Shown: in pieces, positions 16,856 to 24,987 of the stretch
How the letters are laid out: the number at the start of each line of letters is the position of its first letter
Position numbering within the stretch: position 1 is the stretch's first letter
Assembly (NCBI RefSeq): GCF_011045035.1
Contig: NZ_JAALAA010000005.1
Span: 62,001-126,000 of the forward strand
Reading direction: 5' to 3'
Origin: Nocardioides turkmenicus
Lineage (GTDB): Bacteria; Actinomycetota; Actinomycetes; Propionibacteriales; Nocardioidaceae
DNA length: 64,000 bases
The notes under the pieces: model-generated
The model's database searches: none
Told to the model about the DNA's origin: nothing
Seen by the model: only the letters and a program-made list of their open reading frames with translations
Translations under genes and position numbers: made by a program

Positions 16856-17493
16856 CCGAGACTGGCGACCCGCACCGAGGCCAGAGCCGTACGCGGCCCG
16901 AGCCCCAGCCTGCGTACGGCCTCGAGGTCCTCGAGGGTGTCGACGTCGTGGCGCAGCGAGTGGAGGTCGCCGTCGAGCGGATGGGCGCCGCCGTCGCGGT
17001 GGGCGGCGGCGGACCCGGGCCCGAACGCGGGCCGGAAGCGGTCGTGGGGCGCGGTGTAGAGGGTGGTGCCCCCGCCCGCCGCGTCCTCGACGTACGCAGC
17101 CTCGAAGCCCCGAGCGGCGGTCAGTGCCGCGTCCAGGTCGGCGGAGCGAAGGGCCGGCAGGTCGCCGCACAGGGCCGCGGGCCGGAGGTCCGGCCAGCGG
17201 CGACGGGCTTCGCGTGCACCCTGGACGAGGGTCTCGTTGAGGTCGCCGCTGACCCCGTCGGGGATGACGGCGGCACCGAGGCGGGCGACGTCGGCGGCGA
17301 AGTAGGAGTCGTCGGTGATGACCAGGACGGCACCGACGCCGGCGGCTGCCAGGCACGACTCCGCGGTGTCGAGCGCGAACGACCGGGCGAGGTCGGCACG
17401 CTCGTGCGACTCGATGCCGACCAGCCGGGACTTCCCGCGCGCTGGAGGCTTGACGGGCAGCAGGACGACGTAACCGGGTGCAGGTGCAGGCAC
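16852..17493 (-). CDS. fbiD: 2-phospho-L-lactate/phosphoenolpyruvate guanylyltransferase
   Basis: 213 residues, the length of CofC/FbiD. The enzyme uses GTP to activate phosphoenolpyruvate (or phospholactate) in coenzyme F420 synthesis. The nucleotidyltransferase start [16 protein letters not shown], the ITDD block and [15 protein letters not shown] are characteristic. The GTG at 17493 gives the family N-terminus; the frame is open further but would run into the plsC start on the other strand. Its stop overlaps that of the Lys/Ala-rich gene (convergent). The position next to gpsA matches Mycobacterium (Rv2983). Confidence 0.92.
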   Translation of the reverse strand: MPAPAPGYVVLLPVKPPARGKSRLVGIESHERADLARSFALDTAESCLAAAGVGAVLVITDDSYFAADVARLGAAVIPDGVSGDLNETLVQGAREARRRWPDLRPAALCGDLPALRSADLDAALTAARGFEAAYVEDAAGGGTTLYTAPHDRFRPAFGPGSAAAHRDGGAHPLDGDLHSLRHDVDTLEDLEAVRRLGLGPRTALASVRVASLG

Positions 17494-17540
17494 AGGGTAG
17501 ATCCTGACAGGTATCTCACAACCCCGAGGTGACGGCCCGG

Positions 17541-17546
17541 TAGCCT
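17541..17546 (+). promoter_or_regulatory. -10 box (TAGCCT) of leaderless plsC
   Basis: TAGCCT ends six bases before the GTG at 17553 with no Shine-Dalgarno. Confidence 0.45.
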
Positions 17547-17552
17547 GCGTGC

Positions 17553-18317
17553 GTGGGAAAGTACCGGAAGTTCCAGGAGGGCAAGGTCGGCTGGCCATGG
17601 GTGGTGGCCGTCGGCATCGTGAAGCCCGTCCTTCTCGCGACCACCAAGCACCAGTGGGACGGCGGCGAGAAGATCCCGGAGAGCGGCGGAGCGGTGATCG
17701 CGCTCAACCATGTCTCCGAGATCGACCCGTTCACCGCGGCGCACATCGTCTGGGACTACGGACGTAGGCCGAGCTACCTGGCCAAGGCCGCCCTGTTCAA
17801 AGGCGCGTTGGGCAAGTTCCTGCGGGCCGCCGGTCAGATCCCGGTGGACCGCACGGCCGGCGCGTCGGCGTTCGACGCCGCCGTGAAGGCCGTCAACGAG
17901 GGCAGCATCGTGGTCGTCTACGTCGAGGGCTCGATCACCAAGGACCCGACCGGCTGGCCGATGCGCGGCAAGTCGGGTGCGGCCCGGATCGCGCTCGCCA
18001 CCGGTGCCCCGGTCTACCCGGTGGGACAGTGGGGAGCCCAGGACCTGCTTCCGGCGTACTCTCTCAAGCCTCACCTGATCGGCCGCAAGATGATCCAGAT
18101 GAAGATCGGTGACCCGGTCGACCTGAAGGATCTCGAGGTCCAGGAGCACACGCCGGCGGTCGTGAACGAGGCGACCGACCGGATCATGAAGGCGATCGTC
18201 GGCCTGGTGGCCGACATCCGGGACGAGGAGCCGCCCAGCGAGCTCTTCGACCCGAAGAAGGCCGGGGTGAATGCGACCGGCGACCCCCGCAAGACCAAGA
18301 AGAAGGACGGCAATTGA
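17553..18317 (+). CDS. plsC: 1-acyl-sn-glycerol-3-phosphate acyltransferase (PlsC-like)
   Basis: 254 residues. It adds a second acyl chain to lysophosphatidic acid at the membrane. The catalytic HX4D motif is in NHVSEID near residue 52, the phosphate-binding part near 110-130 (QIPVDRT, then VVYVEGSITKD), and the motif IV-like AAR IALATGAPVYPVGQWG follows. The C-terminal 25 residues are Lys-rich. It is translationally linked to gpsA, which makes the glycerol-3-phosphate backbone, so the pair serves phospholipid synthesis. Exact acyl acceptor not provable from sequence. Confidence 0.9.
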   Translation: MGKYRKFQEGKVGWPWVVAVGIVKPVLLATTKHQWDGGEKIPESGGAVIALNHVSEIDPFTAAHIVWDYGRRPSYLAKAALFKGALGKFLRAAGQIPVDRTAGASAFDAAVKAVNEGSIVVVYVEGSITKDPTGWPMRGKSGAARIALATGAPVYPVGQWGAQDLLPAYSLKPHLIGRKMIQMKIGDPVDLKDLEVQEHTPAVVNEATDRIMKAIVGLVADIRDEEPPSELFDPKKAGVNATGDPRKTKKKDGN

Positions 18318-19327
18318 GCGTGAGTGGTGGCAAGGTAGCGGTCTTCGGAGCGGGCTCATGGGGCACCGCGTTCTCGGTCATCCTCGCTGACGCGGGCAAC
18401 GACGTGACCATGTGGGCGCGTCGTGAGGAGGTCGCGGCGGCGATCAACGACACCCACGAGAACCCCGACTACCACCCGGGCACCGAGCTGCCCCACAACA
18501 TCAGCGCCACCCACGACATCGAGAAGGCGGCGTACGGAGCCGAGCTGGTCGTCCTCGCGGCGCCGTCGCAGACGCTGCGCGCCAACCTGACCGACTGGGC
18601 GCCGTTCCTGCCGAAGGACGTGCCGCTGATCTCGCTGATGAAGGGCGTCGAGCTCGGCACCCTGGAGCGGATGAGCGAGGTCATCGCCCACGTCACCGGC
18701 GCCGGGCCGGAGCGGATCGCGGTGGTCAGCGGCCCCAACCTGTCCAAGGAGATCATCCGTCGCGAGCCTGCCGCCGGTGTGGTCGCGTGCGCCGACGAGG
18801 AGGTCGCCAAGACGATCCAGGCGCGCGTGCACTCGCCCGCGTTCCGCCCCTACACCTCGACCGACGTCGTCGGCTGCGAGATCGGCGGGGCCTACAAGAA
18901 CGTGGTCGCCATCTCCACCGGGATGGCCGCGGGCATGGGTTTCGGTGACAACACCCAGGCCTCGCTGATCACCCGCGGTCTCGCCGAGACCGCGCGGCTG
19001 GCGGTGAAGCTGGGCGCCAACCCGATGACCCTGATGGGTCTCGCCGGCCTCGGCGACCTCGCCGCGACCTGCTCCTCGCCACTGTCGCGCAACCGTACGT
19101 TCGGGGAGAAGCTCGGCAGGGGCATGACCACCGCCGACATCCTCGCCTCCAGCCACCAGGTCGCCGAGGGCGCCAAGTCCTCGCACTCGCTGCGCGAGCT
19201 GGCGGCGAAGGTCGGCGTGGACGTGCCGCTGGCGCAGTACGTCGACGATGTCGTCTCCGGCGCCAAGACGGTCAGCGAGATCATGGACGAGATGCTCGAG
19301 CGGCCCACGAAGGCGGAGACCGAGTAA
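18314..19327 (+). CDS. gpsA: NAD(P)H-dependent glycerol-3-phosphate dehydrogenase
   Basis: 337 residues. It reduces dihydroxyacetone phosphate to sn-glycerol-3-phosphate. The Rossmann motif FGAGSWGTAFS is at residues 11-21 and the catalytic region GCEIGGAYKNVVAI is typical, as is LMGLAGLGDLAATC. The TTG at 18314 lies seven bases after AAGGA and overlaps the plsC stop; a GTG at 18320 is a second possibility and would remove two residues. A copy of the intergenic palindromic element follows its stop. Confidence 0.96.
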   Translation: MSVSGGKVAVFGAGSWGTAFSVILADAGNDVTMWARREEVAAAINDTHENPDYHPGTELPHNISATHDIEKAAYGAELVVLAAPSQTLRANLTDWAPFLPKDVPLISLMKGVELGTLERMSEVIAHVTGAGPERIAVVSGPNLSKEIIRREPAAGVVACADEEVAKTIQARVHSPAFRPYTSTDVVGCEIGGAYKNVVAISTGMAAGMGFGDNTQASLITRGLAETARLAVKLGANPMTLMGLAGLGDLAATCSSPLSRNRTFGEKLGRGMTTADILASSHQVAEGAKSSHSLRELAAKVGVDVPLAQYVDDVVSGAKTVSEIMDEMLERPTKAETE

Positions 19328-19328
19328 A

Positions 19329-19443
19329 CCGCTGGTCGAGCCCGCGAGCGCCAGCGAGCGGTGTCGAGACCAACACAGTCGCGTATGAGCTGTGTTGGTC
19401 TCGACACGCCTCCGCCTAGCGGCTCCGGCGGCTCGACCGGCGG
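19329..19443. repeat. Intergenic palindromic element, copy 1
   Basis: An inner perfect 18-bp inverted repeat (19361-19378 with 19390-19407, starting GTGTCGAGACCAACACAG) is framed by outer arms CCGCTGGTCGAG at 19329 and its near complement at 19432. The segment from the inner right arm onward is identical to that in copy 2 at 27621-27757 for over 40 bases. Both copies separate convergent genes. Confidence 0.9.
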
Positions 19444-19444
19444 A

Positions 19445-21085
19445 CTAGACGGTGCCGAGGTCCTTCCACGGACCCCACTCCTCGGTGCCGGGCGTGTTGC
19501 CCTGGGTCCACCACTTGGCCTCCCACAGGTGGCCGCCGTAGGTGACCCGGTCACCGGCGACGTACACCGTCGTGGGCGACCACGCGGCCGCCCCACCCGG
19601 CGGGTCGGTCGGCGGGTCCGTGGGCTCCTCGGTCGGCGGGTCGGTCGGGTCGGGCTCCTCGACGGGGGCGCCGGTGCCGTTGCGCATGGCGTCGGCGAAG
19701 GTGCCGATCAGCTCGCCCTGGCGGTCGCCGGACAGCTCCCACCACATGCCTCCGCCGAGGCGTTTGGAGATCGCGTACGCCGCCTTCTGCCTGATCGTGG
19801 AGACGTTGTCGTAGGTCCACCACTGGTTGCCGTCGTAGCGCCAGGCGGCACCGGTGGCGGCGTCGTAGTGGTCGGTGCCGCGGGTCTTGAGCTTGTCGTA
19901 GTCCTCGTTGCCCGCCTCGTACGTCCCCGGTGCCGCGGCGGTGGCCGGACCCCACGGCTGGGCGGAGGTCGCGCCCTGCCAGCCGCGGCCGTACGCCGCC
20001 ATGCCCAGGCCGAGCTGGGCCGGTGAGATGCCGGCGTCGAGGTACTCGCGGACCGACTCGTCCACGCTGAACCGCTTGCCGTCGGGGCGCGGGTCGGCGG
20101 GGTCGGCGTACAGGTTGCCCTGGTGGCCGGTCAGCTTCGGGTCCCAGGCGCCCCACAGGTCATAGCCCTGGATGTTGCCGAAGTCGAGGGAGCGGAAGAT
20201 CGCCGGGTCGTTCCAGCCGCCGGCCTCGATGTCCTGCGGGTTGGCCGGGAGGAACGCCGAGAGCTGGTAGTCCTTGCCCGTGGTCGCGCCCAGGGCGTCC
20301 AGCTGGGAGCGGAACTCGGCCAGCAGCGCCTTGAAGTTGGCGCGGTCGTTGACCGGGTCGACGTGGTTTCCGGTGTTGCCGTTGGGCGAGCCGGGCCACT
20401 CCCAGTCGATGTCGAAGCCGTCGAAGACGCCGGCCGCCGCGCCGGGGCCGCCGCGGCCGTCGATCACGGGCAGGTTGCCCTTGATGTAGAGGTCGATGCA
20501 CGAGGAGACGAGCTTGCGGCGCGACTCCGGGGTCGCCGCGGCCAGCGAGAAGTTCTTCGACCAGGTCCAGCCGCCGAGCGAGAGCAGGACCTTCAGGCCC
20601 GGGTGCTTCGCCTTGAGCTGCTTGAGCTGGTTGAAGGAGCCGGCCAGTGGCTGGTCCCAGGTGTCGGCCTTGCCTGAGACGGATGCGTCGGCTGCGTACG
20701 ACATCCCGTAGTCGGCGTAGGCGTCACCGGCGCCGTCGGAGCCGTTGGGCCCCTCGCCTTGGGCCTTGTTGGCCTCGAAGCAGGTCAGGGTCTGGTGGTG
20801 GATGTTGCCGAAGGCGTAGTTGAGGTGGGTGAGGTCGTCGGCGACGCCGGAGGTCTCCAGCTGCTTGACCTTGAATCCGCGGCCGTAGACGCCCCACTGC
20901 ACGAAATAGCCGACGTTGCGGTAGCCGTTGATGGCGGTCGGCTCCGCGGCGGCCGTCTGCAGCGATGCGCTGGACGGGGTGCTGGTGAGGGCGAGCGTGC
21001 CGGTGAGGGCGAGTGCTCCGGCGAGAGCGCCGATGAGAAGGCCGGCGATCCGGCGTGATCTTCGTGGGGGCAAGGCGACATGCAT
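19445..21085 (-). CDS. Secreted chitinase, GH18 with C-terminal chitin-binding domain
   Basis: 546 residues. A signal peptide (basic RRSRR, hydrophobic GLLIGALAGALALTGTLAL) ends near residue 45. The GH18 barrel spans about 55-440 with LKVLLSLGGWTW and the catalytic DGFDIDWEWP, glutamate near residue 229. A Pro/Asp/Glu/Thr linker of PTDPP repeats leads to a C-terminal CBM5/12 module (SPTTVYVAGDRVTYGGHLWE). It hydrolyses chitin outside the cell. The ATG at 21085 has GGAGGTG upstream. A 15-bp inverted repeat in the promoter region may be an operator. Confidence 0.96.
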   Translation of the reverse strand: MHVALPPRRSRRIAGLLIGALAGALALTGTLALTSTPSSASLQTAAAEPTAINGYRNVGYFVQWGVYGRGFKVKQLETSGVADDLTHLNYAFGNIHHQTLTCFEANKAQGEGPNGSDGAGDAYADYGMSYAADASVSGKADTWDQPLAGSFNQLKQLKAKHPGLKVLLSLGGWTWSKNFSLAAATPESRRKLVSSCIDLYIKGNLPVIDGRGGPGAAAGVFDGFDIDWEWPGSPNGNTGNHVDPVNDRANFKALLAEFRSQLDALGATTGKDYQLSAFLPANPQDIEAGGWNDPAIFRSLDFGNIQGYDLWGAWDPKLTGHQGNLYADPADPRPDGKRFSVDESVREYLDAGISPAQLGLGMAAYGRGWQGATSAQPWGPATAAAPGTYEAGNEDYDKLKTRGTDHYDAATGAAWRYDGNQWWTYDNVSTIRQKAAYAISKRLGGGMWWELSGDRQGELIGTFADAMRNGTGAPVEEPDPTDPPTEEPTDPPTDPPGGAAAWSPTTVYVAGDRVTYGGHLWEAKWWTQGNTPGTEEWGPWKDLGTV

Positions 21086-21162
21086 GGTGACACCTCCGAG
21101 GTGATGGCTTGCTCGGGCACCAGGCGCCCGATCGCCTTTCGATGGTGGCAGCCCGTTTATTT

Positions 21163-21177
21163 GTAAGCAACCCTTAC
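21163..21177. promoter_or_regulatory. Candidate operator upstream of chitinase
   Basis: GTAAG-CAACC-CTTAC is a 5-bp inverted repeat with a 5-base spacer in an AT-rich stretch between the divergent chitinase and gamma-glutamyltransferase genes, about 80 bases from each start. It is not the DasR-type TGGTCTAGACCA box known from streptomycete chitinases. Confidence 0.4.
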
Positions 21178-21258
21178 TAATTAAGGAATTTCAGAACGTA
21201 ATTCGATGCCGGCGCGGTAGTAGTACGTTCGATGGGCCGTCAATCCTGGGAGATCGCC

Positions 21259-23076
21259 ATGCTCGGACGTCGCTCTGCACTCGTTGCCACACTGACCGGA
21301 GGCGCGCTCGCGCTGGCCACCCTGGTCCCGTACGCAGGGGCGGCTGCCGCCCCGGACGACCGGCTCGCGCCGCCACCGAAGGTGCCGACGGCGGTCGGTT
21401 ACGGCGGTGCGGTGGCGAGCGTCGACGCCGACGCGAGCCGGATCGGGCTCGAGGTGCTGCGCAAGGGTGGCAACGCGACCGACGCGGCGATCGCGACGGC
21501 CGCGGCGCTCGGGGTGACCGAGCCCTACTCGGCCGGGATCGGCGGAGGCGGCTTCTTCGTGCACTACTCCGCGCGCACCGGCAAGGTCGAGACGATCGAC
21601 GGCCGCGAGAAGGCGCCGGCGGCGATGCCGCACGACGCGTTCATCGACCCGGAGACCGGAATGGAGTACCCGTTCTTCCCGGACATGGTCACCAGCGGCG
21701 CCTCGGTCGGGGTGCCCGGCACCCCGCTGACCTGGGACAAGGCGCTGCGGAAGTGGGGCACGCGCTCGCTCGCCGACTCGCTACGGCCGGCTGCGCGGCT
21801 GGCTCGCGAAGGATTCGTCGTCGACGAGACCTTCCGCCAGCAGACCGTCGACAACCAGGAACGTTTCGCAGCGATCGATTCCACTGCTGAACTGTTTCTT
21901 CCCGGAGGATCCGCGCCCGAGGTGGGCAGCCGGTTCCGCAACCCCGACATCGCCGCGACCTACGACCTGCTCGGCCGCAAGGGCGTGAAGGCGTTCTACC
22001 GCGGTCCGCTGGCCGAGGAGATCGCCGCGACGGTGGCCGAGCCGCCGAAGACCGACGACACCGACCTGCCGGTCCCGCCGGGCTGGGTGACCACCGAGGA
22101 CCTCGCCGCCTACACCGCACCCGACCGCGAGCCGACCCACTCGACCTATCGGGACTTCGACGTCTACGGGATGGCACCGCCCTCCTCGGGCGGCACCTCG
22201 GTCGGCGAGGCGCTCAACATCCTGGAGCGCTACGAGCTCGCCGGGATGAACGACACCGAGGCCTACCACCACCTGATCGAGTCGAGCGCGATCGCCTTCG
22301 CCGACCGCGGCGCCTACCTCGGCGACCCCGACCACGTCGACGTACCCGTGGACGCCCTGCTCGACGACACCTTCGCCGCCGAGCGGGCCTGCGGCATCGA
22401 CCCGGCGGCGGCCCGGCCGAAGCCGGTGGCCGCAGGCGATGCGTACGAATACGACGGCGTCTGCGACGACCCGGCCGGCCCCGGTGTGACTGCGAAGGAC
22501 ACCGAGAACCTGGAGACCACCAACCTGACCGTGGTCGACCGTTGGGGCAACGTCGTCGAATACACCCTGACCATCGAGCAGACCGGCGGCTCCGGGATCA
22601 CCGTGCCGGGACGCGGGTTCATCCTCAACAACGAGCTGACCGACTTCTCGACGACCTACCGGCCCGACGACCCCAACCGGATCGAACCCAACAAGCGTCC
22701 CCGGAGCTCGATGTCGCCCACGATCGTGCTCTCCGACGGCCGGCCGGTGCTGGCGGTCGGATCCCCGGGCGGCTCGACGATCATCACCACCGTGCTCCAG
22801 ATCCTGATCGAGCGGCTCGCGCGCGACCGCACCCTGCCGGAGGCGATGGCGGCGCCGCGGGTCTCTCAACGCAACGCCGCGAACACCGGCGCCGAGCCGG
22901 CGTTCATCCAGCTGTACGGAGGACCGCTGACCTCGCTCGGACACCGCTTCGCCTCGACAGCCGAGCTCGGCGCGGCCACCGCGATCGAGATCGGCCCGGA
23001 CGGGCTGCTGACCTCGACCGCGGAGCCCTGGCGCCGCGGCGGCGGGTCCGCGCTCGTGGTCAGTCCGGTGGACTAG
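21259..23076 (+). CDS. ggt: Gamma-glutamyltransferase, exported
   Basis: 605 residues. An Ntn-type hydrolase that cleaves or transfers gamma-glutamyl groups from glutathione-like compounds. A signal peptide (LGRRSALVATLTGGALALAT) ends near residue 34. The autocleavage site is at ETTNLTVVD, so Thr about 420 would become the N-terminus and nucleophile of the small subunit; the family usually has TTH or TTN there. The SPGGSTIITTVLQ oxyanion loop is present. The ATG at 21259 has GGGAG six bases upstream, better than the ATG at 21232. The stop overlaps that of the convergent PLP enzyme gene. Confidence 0.94.
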   Translation: MLGRRSALVATLTGGALALATLVPYAGAAAAPDDRLAPPPKVPTAVGYGGAVASVDADASRIGLEVLRKGGNATDAAIATAAALGVTEPYSAGIGGGGFFVHYSARTGKVETIDGREKAPAAMPHDAFIDPETGMEYPFFPDMVTSGASVGVPGTPLTWDKALRKWGTRSLADSLRPAARLAREGFVVDETFRQQTVDNQERFAAIDSTAELFLPGGSAPEVGSRFRNPDIAATYDLLGRKGVKAFYRGPLAEEIAATVAEPPKTDDTDLPVPPGWVTTEDLAAYTAPDREPTHSTYRDFDVYGMAPPSSGGTSVGEALNILERYELAGMNDTEAYHHLIESSAIAFADRGAYLGDPDHVDVPVDALLDDTFAAERACGIDPAAARPKPVAAGDAYEYDGVCDDPAGPGVTAKDTENLETTNLTVVDRWGNVVEYTLTIEQTGGSGITVPGRGFILNNELTDFSTTYRPDDPNRIEPNKRPRSSMSPTIVLSDGRPVLAVGSPGGSTIITTVLQILIERLARDRTLPEAMAAPRVSQRNAANTGAEPAFIQLYGGPLTSLGHRFASTAELGAATAIEIGPDGLLTSTAEPWRRGGGSALVVSPVD

Positions 23077-24140
23077 CTCCCGAGTCGCTCCAGTGCCTGG
23101 GAGAGGTCGTCCCAGAGGTCGTCGACGTCCTCGATCCCGACCGACATCCGCACCAGCCCGTCGGGCACCGTCGCCGACTCGGTCTTCCAGCGGCGACGGC
23201 GCTCGAAGGTGGACTCCACGCCACCGAGCGACGTCGCGTGGACCCACAGGGACGTGGAGCGGGTGAGGAGGTCGGCCTGCTCCGCGGTCGGGAGGACCGC
23301 GGCCAGCATGCCGCCGAAGCCCGGGTAGCGGACCTCGGCGACGGCGGGGTGGGCCGCCAGCCGCTCGGCGAGCGTCGCCGCGTTGGCGGCGGAGCGCTCG
23401 ACGCGCAGGTGCAGCGTACGAAGGCCGCGGAGCGCCAGCCACGCCTCGAACGGGCCGGGGATCGCGCCGAGGAGGTCGCGACGGGCCTTGAGCACATCCC
23501 ACAGCACGTCGTCGGAGACCACGACCGCACCCATGACGACGTCGGAGTGACCGGCGATGAACTTGGTGGCCGAGTGGATGACGATGTCGGCGCCGAGCGC
23601 GAGCGGCTGCTGGAGCAGGGGAGTGGCGAAGGTGTTGTCGACCACGACCCGCGCCCCGGCCTTGTGGGCCGCGTCGATGACCGCCGGCAGGTCGGCGAGC
23701 TGCATCCCGGGGTTGGTCGGCGTCTCGACCCAGACCAGCGCGACCTCGCCGTCGAGCTTCTCGAGCATCTTCACGACCGCGTCGGTGTCGGAGAAGTCGG
23801 TGAGGCGGGCGGTCAGCCGGCCGCGGGCCTCGAGGTCGGCCAGCTGGCCGATCGTGCCGAGGTAGCTCTGCTCGGTCGCCACGACGACCGAGTCGTTGAC
23901 CAGGTCGAGCAGCGTCGCCACCGCCGCGAGCCCGGAGGCGAAGGACAGCGCGCGCCCGCCCTCGAGCCTCCCGAGCGCCTCCTCGAACGCCACCCAGGCG
24001 TCGTTGGTGTAGCGCCCGTACTCCTTGTCGCCGCCGGCCACGTAGGTCGAGGCCATCGTGATCGGTACGTTGAGCGGCTGGTCGGGCTCGTGGGCCGGCC
24101 GCCCGGCGTGGACGGCGATCGTGGCGGGCTTGTGATCCAT
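23073..24140 (-). CDS. Cystathionine gamma-lyase/synthase-family PLP enzyme
   Basis: 355 residues, slightly short for the Cys/Met metabolism family (about 380). The PLP lysine is in HSATKFIAGHSD at about residue 193. The N-terminal YGRYTNDAWVAFEEALGRLE and SFASGLAAV are typical, as is VVVDNTFATPLLQQPL. Members perform cystathionine gamma-lyase, gamma-synthase or methionine gamma-lyase reactions; sequence alone does not separate them. The location beside a gamma-glutamyltransferase suggests sulfur amino-acid or thiol use, but the two genes are convergent, not an operon. Confidence 0.9.
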   Translation of the reverse strand: MDHKPATIAVHAGRPAHEPDQPLNVPITMASTYVAGGDKEYGRYTNDAWVAFEEALGRLEGGRALSFASGLAAVATLLDLVNDSVVVATEQSYLGTIGQLADLEARGRLTARLTDFSDTDAVVKMLEKLDGEVALVWVETPTNPGMQLADLPAVIDAAHKAGARVVVDNTFATPLLQQPLALGADIVIHSATKFIAGHSDVVMGAVVVSDDVLWDVLKARRDLLGAIPGPFEAWLALRGLRTLHLRVERSAANAATLAERLAAHPAVAEVRYPGFGGMLAAVLPTAEQADLLTRSTSLWVHATSLGGVESTFERRRRWKTESATVPDGLVRMSVGIEDVDDLWDDLSQALERLGS

Positions 24141-24213
24141 GGCTTCGACCCTATTAGCCCTCGGCGACGGGTCTCACGCGCCGCGCGGTTACGGGTCGGC
24201 GTGCCGTCCCGGA

Positions 24214-24219
24214 TAAGGT
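24214..24219 (+). promoter_or_regulatory. -10 box (TAAGGT) of the hydrolase/MurF-like/Ddl-like operon
   Basis: TAAGGT ends seven bases before the GTG at 24227 without a Shine-Dalgarno. It would start a transcript of three genes. Confidence 0.5.
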
Positions 24220-24226
24220 TGCGGCC

Positions 24227-24964
24227 GTGTTGACGACCCTGCTGGATGGACGTGCCTTCGGTGAGAAGCACGGCAAGGATGCTGCCACCGTCGTGGCCCT
24301 GCACGGCTGGGCCCGCAACCGCAGCGACTGGGGATCGACGCTCGAGGGCCTGGATGCGCTCGCGCTCGACCAGCCCGGATTCGGTGCGACCCCGGCCCCC
24401 GAGGAGGTCTGGGGAAGCAAGGAGTACGCCGACTGGCTCGCCCAGATCCTCGAGGGTCTCGACCGCCCGGTGCTCGTCGGTCACAGCTTCGGCGGCCGGG
24501 TGGCCGTGCAACTCGCCGCGACCCGCCCCGAGCTCGTCCGCGGGGTCATCCTCACCGGGGTGCCGCTGTTCCGCCCGAAGACCGGTGGCAAGCCCAAGCT
24601 CGCCTACCGGGTCGGCCGCTGGCTCCACGGCAAGGGACTGATCCCCGAGGCCAGGATGGAGGCGCTGCGGGAGAAGTACGGCTCGACCGACTACCGCAAC
24701 GCCAAGGGCATCATCCGCGACATCTTCGTGAAGGTCGTCAACGAGTCCTACGCCGACCAGCTGGCCGCCATCCCGAAGGACCTCCCGGTCCGCCTGATCT
24801 GGGGCGAGAACGACACCGCCGCCCCGGTCTGGATGCCCGGTGAGGCCATGGAGATCCTGGGGGACAACGCGACCCTGGAGATCGTCCCCGGATCCGCCCA
24901 CCTGCTCGACGCGGGCCTCGTCAAGAGCCTTCGCGGCGCCATCGACGAACTTCGTACGAACTGA
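24227..24964 (+). CDS. Alpha/beta-fold hydrolase
   Basis: 245 residues with the alpha/beta hydrolase fold. The nucleophile elbow is GHSFGGR with Ser at about residue 87; the acid is probably the Asp in WGENDTAAP and the base the His in GSAHLLD. LHGWARNRSDWG forms the oxyanion region. No signal peptide, so cytosolic. It starts a tight row of three genes (23 and 19-base gaps) with a membrane-anchored MurF-like ligase and a Ddl-like ligase. In that context it could cut an ester, thioester or amide of a peptidoglycan-type intermediate; this is inference. Confidence 0.88.
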   Translation: MLTTLLDGRAFGEKHGKDAATVVALHGWARNRSDWGSTLEGLDALALDQPGFGATPAPEEVWGSKEYADWLAQILEGLDRPVLVGHSFGGRVAVQLAATRPELVRGVILTGVPLFRPKTGGKPKLAYRVGRWLHGKGLIPEARMEALREKYGSTDYRNAKGIIRDIFVKVVNESYADQLAAIPKDLPVRLIWGENDTAAPVWMPGEAMEILGDNATLEIVPGSAHLLDAGLVKSLRGAIDELRTN

Positions 24965-24987
24965 ATCTGAGGGGCTGAAGAAGAAGC

